NCBI GenBank assembly: GCA_029990175.1
Contig: JARKIP010000064.1
Coordinates: 15,084,001-15,148,000 of the forward strand
Length of the DNA: 64,000 bases
Reading direction: 5' to 3'
Origin: Petunia secreta
Lineage: Eukaryota > Streptophyta > Magnoliopsida > Solanales > Solanaceae
In this document: positions 46,070 to 59,100 of the stretch, one piece after another
How the letters are laid out: each line of letters begins with the position of its first letter
Position numbering within the stretch: position 1 is the first letter of the stretch
Notes under the pieces: model-generated
What the model was told of the DNA's origin: nothing
What the model saw: only the letters and a program-made list of their open reading frames with translations
Databases searched by the model: none
Translations under genes and position numbers: made by a program

Positions 46070-47138
46070 TTATTACAACTTTTAATCTTCTCACAGATTC
46101 TATAAATCTTCGATTAAAAAAAATAAATCATAGATCTTGAATTTTTTGATTTGTAAAACCCTAGGAAAAGTTTTCAATTTTCCCCTCTTTTGATCGGCCT
46201 CTTCTCATTGATTCCTATACAAGGTAAAAATTTTCAGCTTCGTATTTCATTTTCACTTTTATCAATTCTGCATTTATTTTAATTCGATCATTGACCTCTA
46301 TTGACTTATTATTTATCACTTTATTAAATTCATGAATTAACTGTTATACGAATTTGTTATAAGAAAACGTTCAATCATTTTTTGCACTAATGTATATTGA
46401 TGCTAAAGGTATTAATTTTATTGATCTTGTAGAGTAAAACATGTAGCTGAAAAGTTGCTTAAAGTAATGTATACCCGAGTATTCGAGTATAAACTCGAAC
46501 TTTAAAATTTAAGAGTTTAAGTCACCCGAACATGTTGGAGTAGGTAATTTGCCTTATTTTTAAGATCACAAATCACACCTTTTGTGGAGGCTTACTTGTT
46601 TATCAGGTCCGTTGAAGTAATGTATACTACCTTAATAATCGAGTATTTGAGTATAAACTCGAACTTTAAAATGTAAGAGTTTAAGTTATATGCGTTGTCA
46701 GTGTAAATAATTTTACATTATTATGTCACTTGAACCTATTGTAATAGGTAATTTACCTTATTTTGAAGATCACGAATCACACCTTTTGTGGTGGCTTACT
46801 TGTCTATCAGGTCACTTGTACTTGTTTTAGTAGGTAACTTGTGTTGTTTTTAAGATTACATATCCTGCTTTTTATGGAGTTTTACTTGTAGACATCCTCT
46901 GAGTGACGTGATAGTGTAAAAACGTGCTTTACAGTGACTGTGTATATGACTGAGAACTCAGTTATAATTTTGTTTTCTTTGATTTTCACCCGAACAGTTC
47001 TCTAAGTTGTTTATTTGGGTGGGAAACTAGGTGCAAGCTTTGAGGTTTGATGAAGTGATGGTGAGCTGGAACAGTCTTTCTTGCATTGATTGTTGGCTTT
47101 TCAAGTCTTGATTGTGTTTACGATATTTCGGGGGAAGC
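46070..47138 (+). promoter_or_regulatory. 5' UTR region of the BEACH gene with a probable leader intron
   Basis: Upstream of ATG 47139, CCTATACAAG|GTAAAAAT at 46223/46224 is a good donor and TTTTCACCCGAACAG|TTC at 46997 a good acceptor. This suggests a leader exon ending at 46223 and a 773-bp leader intron. Two ATGs occur between 46998 and the chosen start, so short upstream ORFs are possible. This is inference from splice consensus only. Confidence 0.45.
46464..46893. repeat. Diverged tandem repeat of about 150-195 bp in the leader intron
   Basis: Unit 1 (46464-46616) and unit 2 (46617 to about 46806) both start GTAATGTATAC, share CGAGTATAAACTCGAACTTT and GATCACAAATCACACCTTTT, and end TATCAGGTC. 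A third, partial unit runs to 46893. Unit 2 has about 40 bp extra (GCGTTGTCAGTGTAAATAAT). Confidence 0.8.
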
Positions 47139-50100
47139 ATGAACATTGTAAAGGGCGTCGCAGGCCTTATCCGAAGGAGTTCGGGTAGCCATGGTGGAGA
47201 ATCCAGTTCGGGTTCACCACTCGAGAGGTTCTCCCCTCCTACTCCACTCATCCACTTCAGGTAAATCTAGTTGGTGATAGCTATTCTTCTTTAACTGTTT
47301 TTTGTTAGGCATTTATAAGCAAAGCAGTTACTTTAGGAAGGAGATTTGATCAAAAAAATAAAAAATAGCAATAACTACAACTACTACTGAGTTTCCATTA
47401 CAAATTGGGACAAAAGAAGAGAAATATCAGTAAGCTAATAGCGTTGCTATGTTCTTTTGTTAAACCCATTTGGCATTGTTTTTGGTAAATTATTTGGGAA
47501 TCAATCAAAGGTGTTCATTTGTATTATTCGTTGTTATAAACTCCCTTTGTTTAAAATGAATGACACAATTTCCTTATTAGTTCATTGCAAAAAGGAAACA
47601 TTTCTAAATATGGAAACAGTTTAATCTAAATCTCCCATTTTACCCTCAATTAGAAGCTTTTAAAGCCACGCAAATGTTATAGAATGTTTAAGACTGCAAA
47701 TTTCAAGTCATAACCACACAAATGTTATGGTATATTTCGGACCACAAGTTTCAAAAGTCTTCATTCATTTCTTTCTTAAGCTCCTTGCCTAGAGTTAAAC
47801 TATGATACATAAATTGGAAGGGAGAGAAAGAGTTTATTAGGTTACAATACTTACCTCAAACTTTAGATTTATACATCTTTTGCTTTGGATTTCAAAGCAA
47901 AAGATGAAGTGGAGGCTCGCTTCCGGTGTTTTATGTGACAAGAGAGTGGCAGCTCGGCTCAAAGGTAAATTCTGTAGAGTGGTCGTTAAACCAGCTATGT
48001 TTGTATGGGGCTGAGTGTTGGCCAGTCAAGAACTCACGCATTCAGGAGATTGGCGTGGCAGAAATGAGAATGCTCAGATGGATGTGTGGGCATACTAGGA
48101 GGGACAAGATTAGGAACGAAGTCATTCGAGACAAGGAGGGTGTCGCTTCAGTGGCAGAAAAGATGCGAGAGGCAATGTTGAGATGGTTCGGACATGTAAA
48201 GAGGAGAAGTCCAGATGCTCCGGTTAGGAGGTGTGAGAGGTTGGCAGTGTTAGGTCTACGGAGAGGTAGAGGTAGACCTAAGAAGAACTGGGCCGATGTG
48301 ATTAGGCAGGACATGGCTAAAATTCAGATCACCGAGAACATGACCGTAGATAGGAAAACTTGGAGGTCAAGGACTAGAGTAGAAGGTTAGATAATGGATG
48401 AGTGTCTTATCTCCTATTAGTTGTATATTATGCCTATATAGATTATTTTTGTCGTAGTCAGTGCCTTTATATCTACTGTTACTATATGTTTAGTATGAAT
48501 ATGCTTTAGTTTTATTATTTTCTAGCGTGTTCTTTCTGTCTTATTTTTCAAATGTGTTCTCTAAATGTTTTCTCCCGCCGAGGGTTTACCGGAAACAGCC
48601 TCCCCACCTTGGTGGGAGTAAGGTCTGCGTACATCTCACCCTCCCCAGACCCCATGCGTGAGATAAAATTGGGTATGTTGTTGTTGTTGCTGCTGCTGCT
48701 TTGGATTTCAAGGGCATTTTGAAAGGTGTGCTTCTTTGTTGGTGCAGCCAGAGAAGCAATATTGAGAGCTGAAAAAATTTAGGAAAAGGAGGATCATATA
48801 TGTAAGTTGGTGCGACATGCATAGATATTAGGGAGAAGATATTGATCACCTCTTTGCATTCTCAGTAGTTGTTTTTGGTGGGTACATTAGAAATCTTTTG
48901 GATTTTCAAGCATAGTAAAGGAGACGTTGTTTAATTGGGCTTTCAAAAGAAGGAAGAGAAGACTTACAACATAAGGTGTTGATTTCACAACTCTTATGTG
49001 AGTTATATGAAATGCGAGAAATATGAGAGCGTTTAGGGGAAGTTGAATGACTTTGTACATTTGAGGAATAGTCTTTTTCTTTTTGAGAATGGTAACAATT
49101 TTGAGGAATAACCTCTTTTCGATAGAGTCTTTATGGTGCACCCTGATGCCCTGTTTGTATAGTTGTATAGTTGATTAGGTGACTTATGTAGAGGACAGGG
49201 TTTTCCAGTTTGTTGGTAGACTACTTGCTTATGGGGATTTCCAAAACATCAATTAAATTAGTCACCTTATCCGGCAAAAAAATATTTAACTCATTATCAA
49301 TCCAACAAAAGAAAAGACTCAACTCATACAGATATTTTTCTATCTTGAACTTCTTCCTCACATAAATAGAAGAGTTCTTTATGGGGTTGAACATGATTCT
49401 GTACATTCGAGGAATAGCCTCTTGCTTTGAACATGATTATGTACTTTTGAGGAATAGCCTCTTGTCTTTATTTGCTTTTTGCTGCACCTTTAAGATTTCA
49501 ATTTATATAGATGAGTGAGTTTCTTTTATAGTGAATCATATTTTGTTGTGGAGTCCCTACCTTTTAATATACCTATTCTACATAGGAGCTTTCCGAACGT
49601 CAATGAAATTATTTATATTGTAAGGAGTCGGGTGAAGATGCCAAGCATCTACTTCTTCATTGTCGTATGGTGGGAGTTTTTTACTTGGTTTAGTACCTCA
49701 TGGGTGATGCTAGGCACTGTGAAAGAGGTAATGTTCAGTTGGAATTGCGGCAGACTATGGAATCTTCGTAGGGCTTGGTGTGTTGCTCTATTAGCACTCA
49801 TGTAGGTTGTTTGGAGGGAAAGAAACAGGAGAGCGTTGTAGGGATGGATTTTATCCAGCTGAAGAGTAGCCGCTTATCCTTATTTCTTTTTGGTGCACCC
49901 ATGAAGTCGCTTGTTGTACAGAAGAATGGGTGTCGTTTGTAGAAAATTGTATCTTTTTGTAGGTATTCAACTTTTTTTGGTATACCTATTGTATGCAGGC
50001 TCTTTCTTGGCCCCATAATTAATGAAATTTATTCAATCAATAAAAAAAATAAGTCTACCTTATCAAAAGTAAAAAAAATTATTTCATTTACCTTATCCCC

Positions 50101-53100
50101 AAAAAAAAAAAAACTTGGGTCTCCTAACTTTTTTGATAAGGTAATGTAAATTTTGTTACAATTAGTACGAAGAAAGTACTGAGAGAATTACAAAAACAGG
50201 GGACTAACAGATATCAGCTATATCCCTACGCAATCCAAAAAAGTTGTGACGTACTATCATATGGCCCTTATACCACAAAAGTAAAGTTTGTACTCTATTC
50301 CTTACAATAGATCTGTGTTTCCCTCAAAACATCTCGTCTCTCTCTCTCTCGGGCTAAACAGTCCACAAAAGTCCGGCACAGTCTTTTTGATAAAGAATGT
50401 CTTTTTTTTTTTTTGGATTAGGGAAGACGGGAACAATCTACTATAATCTTTTTATAAATAATCTAACCTTGCAAGCACTGTAATAAACTCTTTTTTTTTT
50501 TTTTTTGTTGAGTAAGGTAACAATATTATAAATCATTAGCAAAAAGATAGTGCTAAGAGGAAAAACATAATTACAGGAATGCAGTCTTGTGCATCTTTAC
50601 AGGTCCCTATGGTGTCTAGCGGAGAGTCAACACCATCTAAGAAACCTTTTTTTACGCCAAAAGTGAATAAAAAGTATACAATCCATCTTTATTTTCTGTG
50701 CACTGCTAGTAATATCTTCGAAGCATACTGAGTTTCTTTCCCTTCTTATAGACCACCAGATGCATGCAAACTCTACCACTTCTTATGCCTCACTATGCCT
50801 CGGGGGTTACTCCTGCTGGCTAGTAGTTGTTCATTTGAGTTAGGCACAGTCCATTTCGAACATTTCATGTTCAGAAATAGCTATCACAGGCTGTCCATGA
50901 CTAGACGATGCAAAAATAGGTGGCTATTTGTTTCAACTTCTTTCTTGGGAAGCATCTTTTAGCATTGTAATAAGCTCTTCACAGTACCAGCTATAACCCA
51001 TTTTACTCCGAAAAGATTGAAAAACAGAGATTACTTCTGTTTGAAAAGATTGAAAAACAGAGATTTTTGTGGATGAGGCTGAAACATTACTTCAGTTTTT
51101 AGAAGCACTATAATAGATGATAGTTAGCCATGGTTTCAGCTTCGACCTCTGTACATACTGTTACCAACACAAATCTTTTTGTGTTGATGAATACATTGTT
51201 ACCATTCTCCAAAAAAAGATTGAAAAACAGAGATCAGATTGGTGCTTGAGACTTGATTACACATGTAAGCTAGTTGAATGACATCAAGAAGTTAGCATCA
51301 CGTACTTTTTGATAAGGAGTACGTGGTGCCAGCTTACTCCTTATCAAGAAGTTGATAAATAATCTGCTTTTTGACCTCCGAAAAAACCTATCCCACGATG
51401 GCTTGAGTAGCTCGGATATACCCCACGATGGCTAGAGTAGTTCGGATATATTTTGAGGAATTCATATTTCTATTAATGTTTGGCTTAAGTTTATTAACAT
51501 TAGTCTCTTACGATTGATTTTTGACATCCATTTGCTTGGCACAAGTATGATCAATTTCCTTCACTATCCTTTTATTCTCTTTATATTATGAATTTCATGC
51601 CTACGAATATGTACTTAGATATTAAGCGATTATCTCGTCAATTTATATTTTCTACGTGATGGTCAGATATGACTTTTTTCTTCTCCTTTCAGTGAGGTTG
51701 GGGATGAGGCAATTCTGAATACACTCTGGTCAAGATACGAGAGTGCCCCTGATAAGGTATGTCTTAAAGACCCAAAAATTTGATGCCATATATCTTTTAT
51801 GTGTTCCTAGGTAATAACAATTATGAAACATGAACCTAGAGAGAAAGAAGCATGAGAGCTTTTGAAGGGGTAGAGATGAATCTTGTTTAGTTGAGCCTCT
51901 TATCACTTAGTTCTTTTGGTGCACCCACAAAATTTGTTGTTGTATTGAATTGGGTGTCTTTTGTAGAAAACAATATCTTTTTGTAGGTTTCGACGTTTTT
52001 TTGATATACTTCTTGTATACGAGCTCTTTCTTTTGACCCTACATCAATTATTTACCCTAACAAGAAAAAATATATGAAAGTTTTGAACTCGTAATTTGGA
52101 TCAGCTTTGGGTAGCTGGTGGGAAGAGTACTTACATTCTCTCTAATTCTTTGCCAACTTTGTCTGTTTATGCATCGTAATCTATTGTGCCTTTGTGATTC
52201 TTTTAGGTTGAAAAGAGAAGGTTATTTCATATCTTTTTGAGGCAATTCCTAGTTGTGTACCGTGATTGGGAACCAATTAACCCTCTTCAATCTCCTGAGG
52301 ATCCTGCCTTTGTGCAGCCTGTGGATTCACAGCATTTTGGAGATGTTGTGGTTGGTTGTTCTTTTGGTCATCCTACTGAAATTATTGCCGTCCTCATTGA
52401 GGAAATTGCACAAATGATAGCACTTGTTAATGAATGTAAGTTGGTTCTTTATCCTCTTGCGTGGTGAAAAAGAAATTCGGTTGGTGGATAGTGCATTTGT
52501 TTTCATCTAACTATAATGAGAAATGTTCTGTTCTATTCCTATAGTTCTCTTGTTTGCTAAATTGTACTGTCACTAGAATCTGTTCAGAGTGCTGAGTACT
52601 TGTTTCCGACATTAGATATTTGATACTACATCATGAAGTATGCCGTTGTTTCTACTGATGATAATTCAATAACGCCATAACAATGCAATGAATTGCAGAC
52701 CTATCAAGGAATTCGTCTACAATAACATCTGAAGGGTTGCTTGTCTTGGATGCTTTGACTGTTATTACTCGGTCAATGCACAACTGCAGAGTTTTTGGCT
52801 ACTATGGTGGTATTCAGAAGCTTACAGCATTAATGAAGGGTATTATTCTCATTATGCAGTGCTTTAACTCGTTCTTTTATGTGAATTGGATGATTTATAT
52901 GTCTGCCTCTATTTGCAAATTTATTTACTTCTTGTGTTCTGTCTGTACTGTTTGGTGAAACATATTGGTCTTGCTTATGCTGGCGTCATGTATTTCATTC
53001 TCTTCCTTTTAATTTGAATATTTGATTTGCCATACCACTATTTTCCTTGTTTATAATATTGATGTAGATCCTAATTAAGTTTTGTCGCTTAAACTACGAT

Positions 53101-56100
53101 ATGTGGGGAATTGGAAAAAGTCAGCAAAGAGCATAAAGTGGCTGTATTGTGTACTTCTTAGTGATATTCCCATTAGTGTCTGGTGTTTCAGTTTTGATAC
53201 TATTCTTCCATTAAATGTTGATAGAGCTTGCTTGTAAATAATACACTTCTGCTAGTGGTACTTTTTTGCTCAGATGCTGTCTGTGCCTCTTTGGGGATCT
53301 TATTATGGGAAAAACATAGAAGCAGATCAGGGAAATCACTAGTGGAAGAGAATTAGCATAATTAAGAAGGAAGCCTATCTTGATTTGGATATAAATAACG
53401 AAAAAGGAATAGAGTATCAAGGGCTTCAAGTCTATGAGAAGCAAATATCGGATGTTGATGCTTCTGGGAGAGATTGGGACCTCTATTATTTGTTTCGCTT
53501 TGAAGGTGCATTTTGTAAGAAATTTTGATGGGGACACTTTATTCCAAGATCATCCCGTGATGGATTCAGTCTGACAGAAGAGTTTGTTCATTAATTGCTT
53601 CTATTTTATCATGTCATGAGCATGACTTCTCCATTCTTTGAGCCTTTGCTTGCTTTAAGATTTTGCATTGCTATGTAAGTATAGGAATCTTTTGAAGCAG
53701 GAAAAACCAATGATCTGATACCTAACAGTATTTCATGTTCTGCACTATCTTGATTTATTTTCTTAGCCGATATTAGGATAGCTTCTGAGACTTGTTATCA
53801 CTTAGGCACTCATTCCTGAAATACACTTGACTTTTAGACTTGCAATGTGTCTTTATCCTGTTAGCTCTTCTCCTGTCATTAGGATCATTATATTGTTCTG
53901 TAGCACTTATGATTGTGAGGCTTATTATTTCAGCTGCTGTTGTCCAACTGAAGGCTATTGCTAGTGCTCTTTCGGCAGATGACGCTTTGTCGAACCCTGT
54001 TGCAGAGAAGACTGCTACTCTCCAGAACATTCTTTTATATGTGGTGTCTGTAATTGGTAGCTTTATTAACTTGAATTTCAGCACATCCGAGAAGGCTTGG
54101 TTGAATAGTGGTTACATGGAGATTTTCGGGCCTAGAAGTGTCGAAATAAATGATGTCGTTAATGGTGGTAATGTGTCTGATTCTGAGACAGTGATAAGGT
54201 GGCGAGAAAAGGCGATTATCTCTGTAATGGAGGCTGGTGGTCTTAACTGGTTAGTAGGTAAGGTAGGCAGTCCCAATTTTCTTTTCTAGCACTAAACCTC
54301 TTTAACTATGTTATTACTTTGATATGGTGGATATATTTATGATCACAGGTTATTTCAAAATCACATTTTCCGCTGCACATTGTCTGATCAGGGTTCTAAT
54401 ATTAGTTGGTATTTAACGTGTCTAAAAAACTAGAGTAGCCATTCACTTAACTAGAGTATCCAAGCAATACTTAACCTGGTAGCAAGCTGCAATTCAAAAA
54501 GCTGTAGCATTGCCTGATAAAGATTTCTCAACATAATAGTTGTCGTTTCTTTGGCTTCTAGATTTTACCTCTCAGCACCTTTTTCTTTTTGTCCTATGCC
54601 TCTGATTCACATAATCATCCGATTTTTTTATGATTGTCAAAATCCTCTTATCGGTTATCACTTAGCACCTGAGGTGGCACATGGACTTATGTCAGTGATA
54701 AAATTTGTTCCCGAAAAAGGCTTAGTTTGACAGAACAGGAACCTGAGAGGAACACAAGTTACCTCTTGCTTTTTCTCTCATTACTTTAGTTTTTTCACAC
54801 TTGCTCTTTTTTTTCAGAGCTGTTACGTGTCATGAAGAGGTTGAATATGAAGGAACGGGATACAGATATTTCACTTCATTATCTAACTCTTAGAGCTCTT
54901 CAATTAGCACTAGTTAATAACCCTCGTGGTCAGAATCATTTTCGAAGTATTGGGGGTCTGGAAGTTCTGTTGGATGGACTGGGAGTAGCATCTAACAGTG
55001 CTTTGAGATTGAAAGACCTCTCAACGTCAGATACAACAAGGTAACAAACTTAACTGCATGCCATTGAAATTTTTAATCTTTATCCTCTCAAGCCATGTAA
55101 AATTGAATCAGAAGTCCCTAGGCATTGGTTGGAAAATCTGAAGTCCTTTGGTATAATGCTCTCTCAAAAAAAGTCCAGCAAGTTTGATCCTATAATATGG
55201 GTGAAGCTGATTAACATTTTTTATTCTGGACCAGACTTTTGGTTCTTGCTTGGGCTGCAAAACTGAGTGTCATGTCCATTTGTTCTCAATCCACGAAACT
55301 TTTGTTTTTGCCACGCTTCTGATATTTATTCTATTATAACAAGAAATATCATTTACTTTTCATTGTCTAAGGTATTGTTACATTTACATTTCTACTTGCA
55401 GGGCCAGTGTTCTAACATGTACTTTCCAGCTACATGTTCTTTCATTGGAGGTTCTTAGAGAGGCTGTGTATCCTTTCTACCACTACTTACATATTCCCCA
55501 CTAATTTCATCCTTGTAAACTTGATTGCTTATTTAGAAATGCTTGATCCGTTCTGAACAGTCATACACTAGAGTCCCTTTTGGTTAAGCTAGTAATAGTT
55601 GAGCACAAGAATGTTGAGACTTTACCTTACTGTTCTATCTTGGGGAATTTGTTTGTTTCCAAATGATTGCTGGTCTCCTTAACGTGGTCTCAGCTTTGGG
55701 AATTTAAATAACTTACAATTTTTATCAGAAAATGGACGAGTCCAGAAGTTTGCAAATAGCTTTTGTTCACTTGCATTCATGCTTCAAGAATACACGGAGC
55801 AAATTGTCGACTTGTTAACCCAGGATGACATGGATATAACTGTCTCCAGTGACAAAGATACATATGGAAGAAAAGTTCTAGAAACAAAATTTTCTAGCAA
55901 ACCTAGTACACGTTATTTGAGAAGTTGGCATGATTATGTTGCCAAACTTAGTGCTGTCCTTTTCACTTTCGTTCTTTCAACAGAAGATGCAAACACAGAG
56001 TCATCCACTGGCAGAAATAGCTTGCCAGTCTCTTCGGCATATGCAGAACTTTCTGTAAAGTGGATCATTAGGGTTCTCCTTACCGTATTTCCATGCATAA

Positions 56101-59100
56101 AAGCATGCTCAAACCAGAAGGAGCTGCCAAGTCACTTAAGGTAAATTAGCAAGTAGTTAAATCTTCTGACATTTTTTATTTCCATTTCCTCCACCAGTCT
56201 TGCTTTTGCCTTTGCCTAGAGGTGTTTGGTGCTGTATTTGATTTGTGGAATTATTTCAGTTATCCTTTTTATCTGTTGATGCCCAGCTCTCATTACTTTC
56301 TTTGCGTTTCCTTGCATTTCTTGTTTCTGATGTGTTCTTCTCATTTCTACAGGACGTTTATCTACACACTTCAGCTTCATGTTCTGTATGCATTCAGGGA
56401 AATTCTGGTGTTGTTGCCATCTTTGCTGCACGTATTCCGGGCTGAAGGAGCTTGGGACTTTATCTTCTCGGAGAATTTTTTTTATTTTGGCCCAGCATCG
56501 TTAGGTTCCTCTGATGATTGCAATGAACAATTTCGTGATTCAAATGGCAGAAGCACTAGTCTAAGCCTTCATGAATTTGAAGCTCTTCAAACAAAAGTGA
56601 TTTCATTTTTGGAGTTTGCAGCAACTTTAGCTGGAAGTTCACACAACTTGGTTAGTTATTACTATTTTTCTTTTTTTTGTTGTTGATAAAAGTAAAAATA
56701 TGGTTAGTTGTGTGATCTTTATTCTGGTTTTATTTATATTAATGCTGTTACTGTGCTCTGAATCTTTTTTGTTGTAATGGGTAATGTCTTTTGTCTATAT
56801 ATCATCTTTGCTTGCGCTTTTCTCCATCTGTTTCCTGGTTAGGCTATTTCCTGTAAAGATTATCACTGGAAGAAATAGTCTTACGGTTAAGTCATCCTTA
56901 ACCAGTATTTCTGTCCTGTTTTCTTGCGTTAGGCTATTTCCTATAAAGATTATCACTGACAGAAATAGTCTTACGGTTAAGTCATCCTTAACCAGTATTT
57001 CTGTCCTGTTTCTTGCCTTTTGCTTATCATATAATTAAAGAAAGCCCAGTGTCTAGCTTAAACAATAACGTTGTGCAAGGTTGTCTATAGTTGTTCATTA
57101 ACCGGCATTATTTGTAATCATATTGTCATGATTTCCTATTTTTTCGGCATGACTCTCAACTCTAGCTTGCTCTTAGTTCTGCAGGAGTAGGATTTTTGTT
57201 TCTGAGCTTGTTAGCTTTTCAGCATATGTTAGCTCTTTGCCGCTTCTTTGCAATATACAGAAGGACAATTTGATTTTTGTTAGGCTTGTTATCTTCCCAT
57301 GTAACATTTTTCCTCCTCAATTTGCATATTCTTTGAAATTTGTCAATTATTGACACTGTATAGAATTCGTTCTCTGTTCATGTATCTACTGTCCTGTTGT
57401 CGTATTTAGTCTCAATGAAAGTGTCAATTATGCATTCGGGTTTCCTTTGATGGATCACCTTCCTGATTGTTTGCTGAGCTTCCTTCCATGACCAGATTAA
57501 AGGGTTTAGTAAATTAAAGAACATGCTAGGTTATACTAGGTTAATGATTTTTGTTTTATAGTTTTGCAGTCTCGTGTTCATAAATTGTTGGCTCTTCCAT
57601 TCAGTTTTCATTTTCTATTGTAACTTACTTTTCTTATGGTGGCAGTCTGAGTGCTCAATTTTGTTGGAGGCTCTTGAGCAATCTGCTTGTCATCCTGGGG
57701 TCACTAATCATCTTGCAAAGAGCCTACTTCAGATAATGCGTTCATCACCAGAGAAAACTCTTTCTTCTTTTAAAACACTCAATGCAGTTCCTCGTGTCCT
57801 CAAGGTTGCTTGCATTCAGGCCCAAGAGTCTAAAGGGCATGGGATTGCTCAGAAAGAACCAGTTCCTTCTTCAAGCCAAGAGGTGGTGAACCCTGTCGAG
57901 ATAATTCATAGTTGGCAGACCAGCATGGAAACTTTTATTGAACTCTTCACGGAATTTTTTGGTCTTACAAATGATGCGAAAAACTCTACTTTGCACAGCA
58001 CTATTTGTGTTGATCATTTGTTTGATTTGTTTTGGGAAGAAACATTGAGAAATCGCATGCTTCCTCTTATTCTTGATTTGATGAAGGTACATGAATGGCC
58101 TTCCATGTGTTAGCCTTCTTTTGATTTATACTACTTTTTGGTGTTCTTGCAGTGACTACAACTAATCTTTCATTTATTCGCTTCTTTCATGTGAATTCTT
58201 TGCCCGGTGGACAGATTGTTCCATCTTCTGAGGAGGACCACAAAGCTAAGTTGTATTTATGCTCCAAGTATCTGGAAACTTTTACTCATGTTAAGGACCG
58301 GGAGAACTTTGTAGAATTGTCTATCGATCTATTGGTTGGGATGATTGATTTACTTTTGACAGATATTGAGGTATAATCTGATAAGTCTCCGCTTTTCTAC
58401 TTTTCTGCTGCTGTCTGTTATCTGCTATTCATATTCTGTTAATATGTTGACAGAGTGGTTTCTCTATTGTCAGTATTATCAGGCTTTATTTCGCGATGGT
58501 GAGTGTTTTATACATGTTGTATCCTTGCTGAATGGGAACCTTGATGTGTCCAAAGGTGAAGAGTTGGTTTTAAATGTCCTCCAAACACTAACCTGCTTGC
58601 TTTCAGGGAATGATGCCTCCAAGGTGGGTTTGTTTCTGCCACTTCTAATTTTTCTCTTTTGTGCATTAGTTGCATATTATTTTGTAATGTTTGCAACATC
58701 ACGGAGAACGTGAAAATTGGTGTTCGTATAACTCATACTTAAATGAACAGGCTGTCTAATTATATTTTTCCATCTTTCTTCCTTCTGATTGTTTTGGATC
58801 ATCTTGTACTGTGCTACATTTTCTGCCACTTCTTCTTGCTCGTGGTCTAGGTTTGCCTCATTTCTGCTGTAGTGCCAACTCACAGTATTCTTGCATTTCC
58901 GTTGTTGCATTCTTTTCCAGAGAACCTTGTAATTTGTTTGTAGCAGAGAACGTTTCTGTTGTATTCAATCTTGTCGGTTAGTCTAAAAGTTCACGTGAAG
59001 AAAGACTAACCTTTGTCACATTGTGGTAAGGGGTCACTGTCGTAGGCCCTTCTGATAGCATTAAAGATTGAAGCAAATACTGGCTATGAAATCTAGGGTT

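Noticed and set aside
52840..53933. Minus-strand ORFs in BEACH intron 4 as an antisense gene
   Set aside because: Short, no motif, no promoter or splice support.
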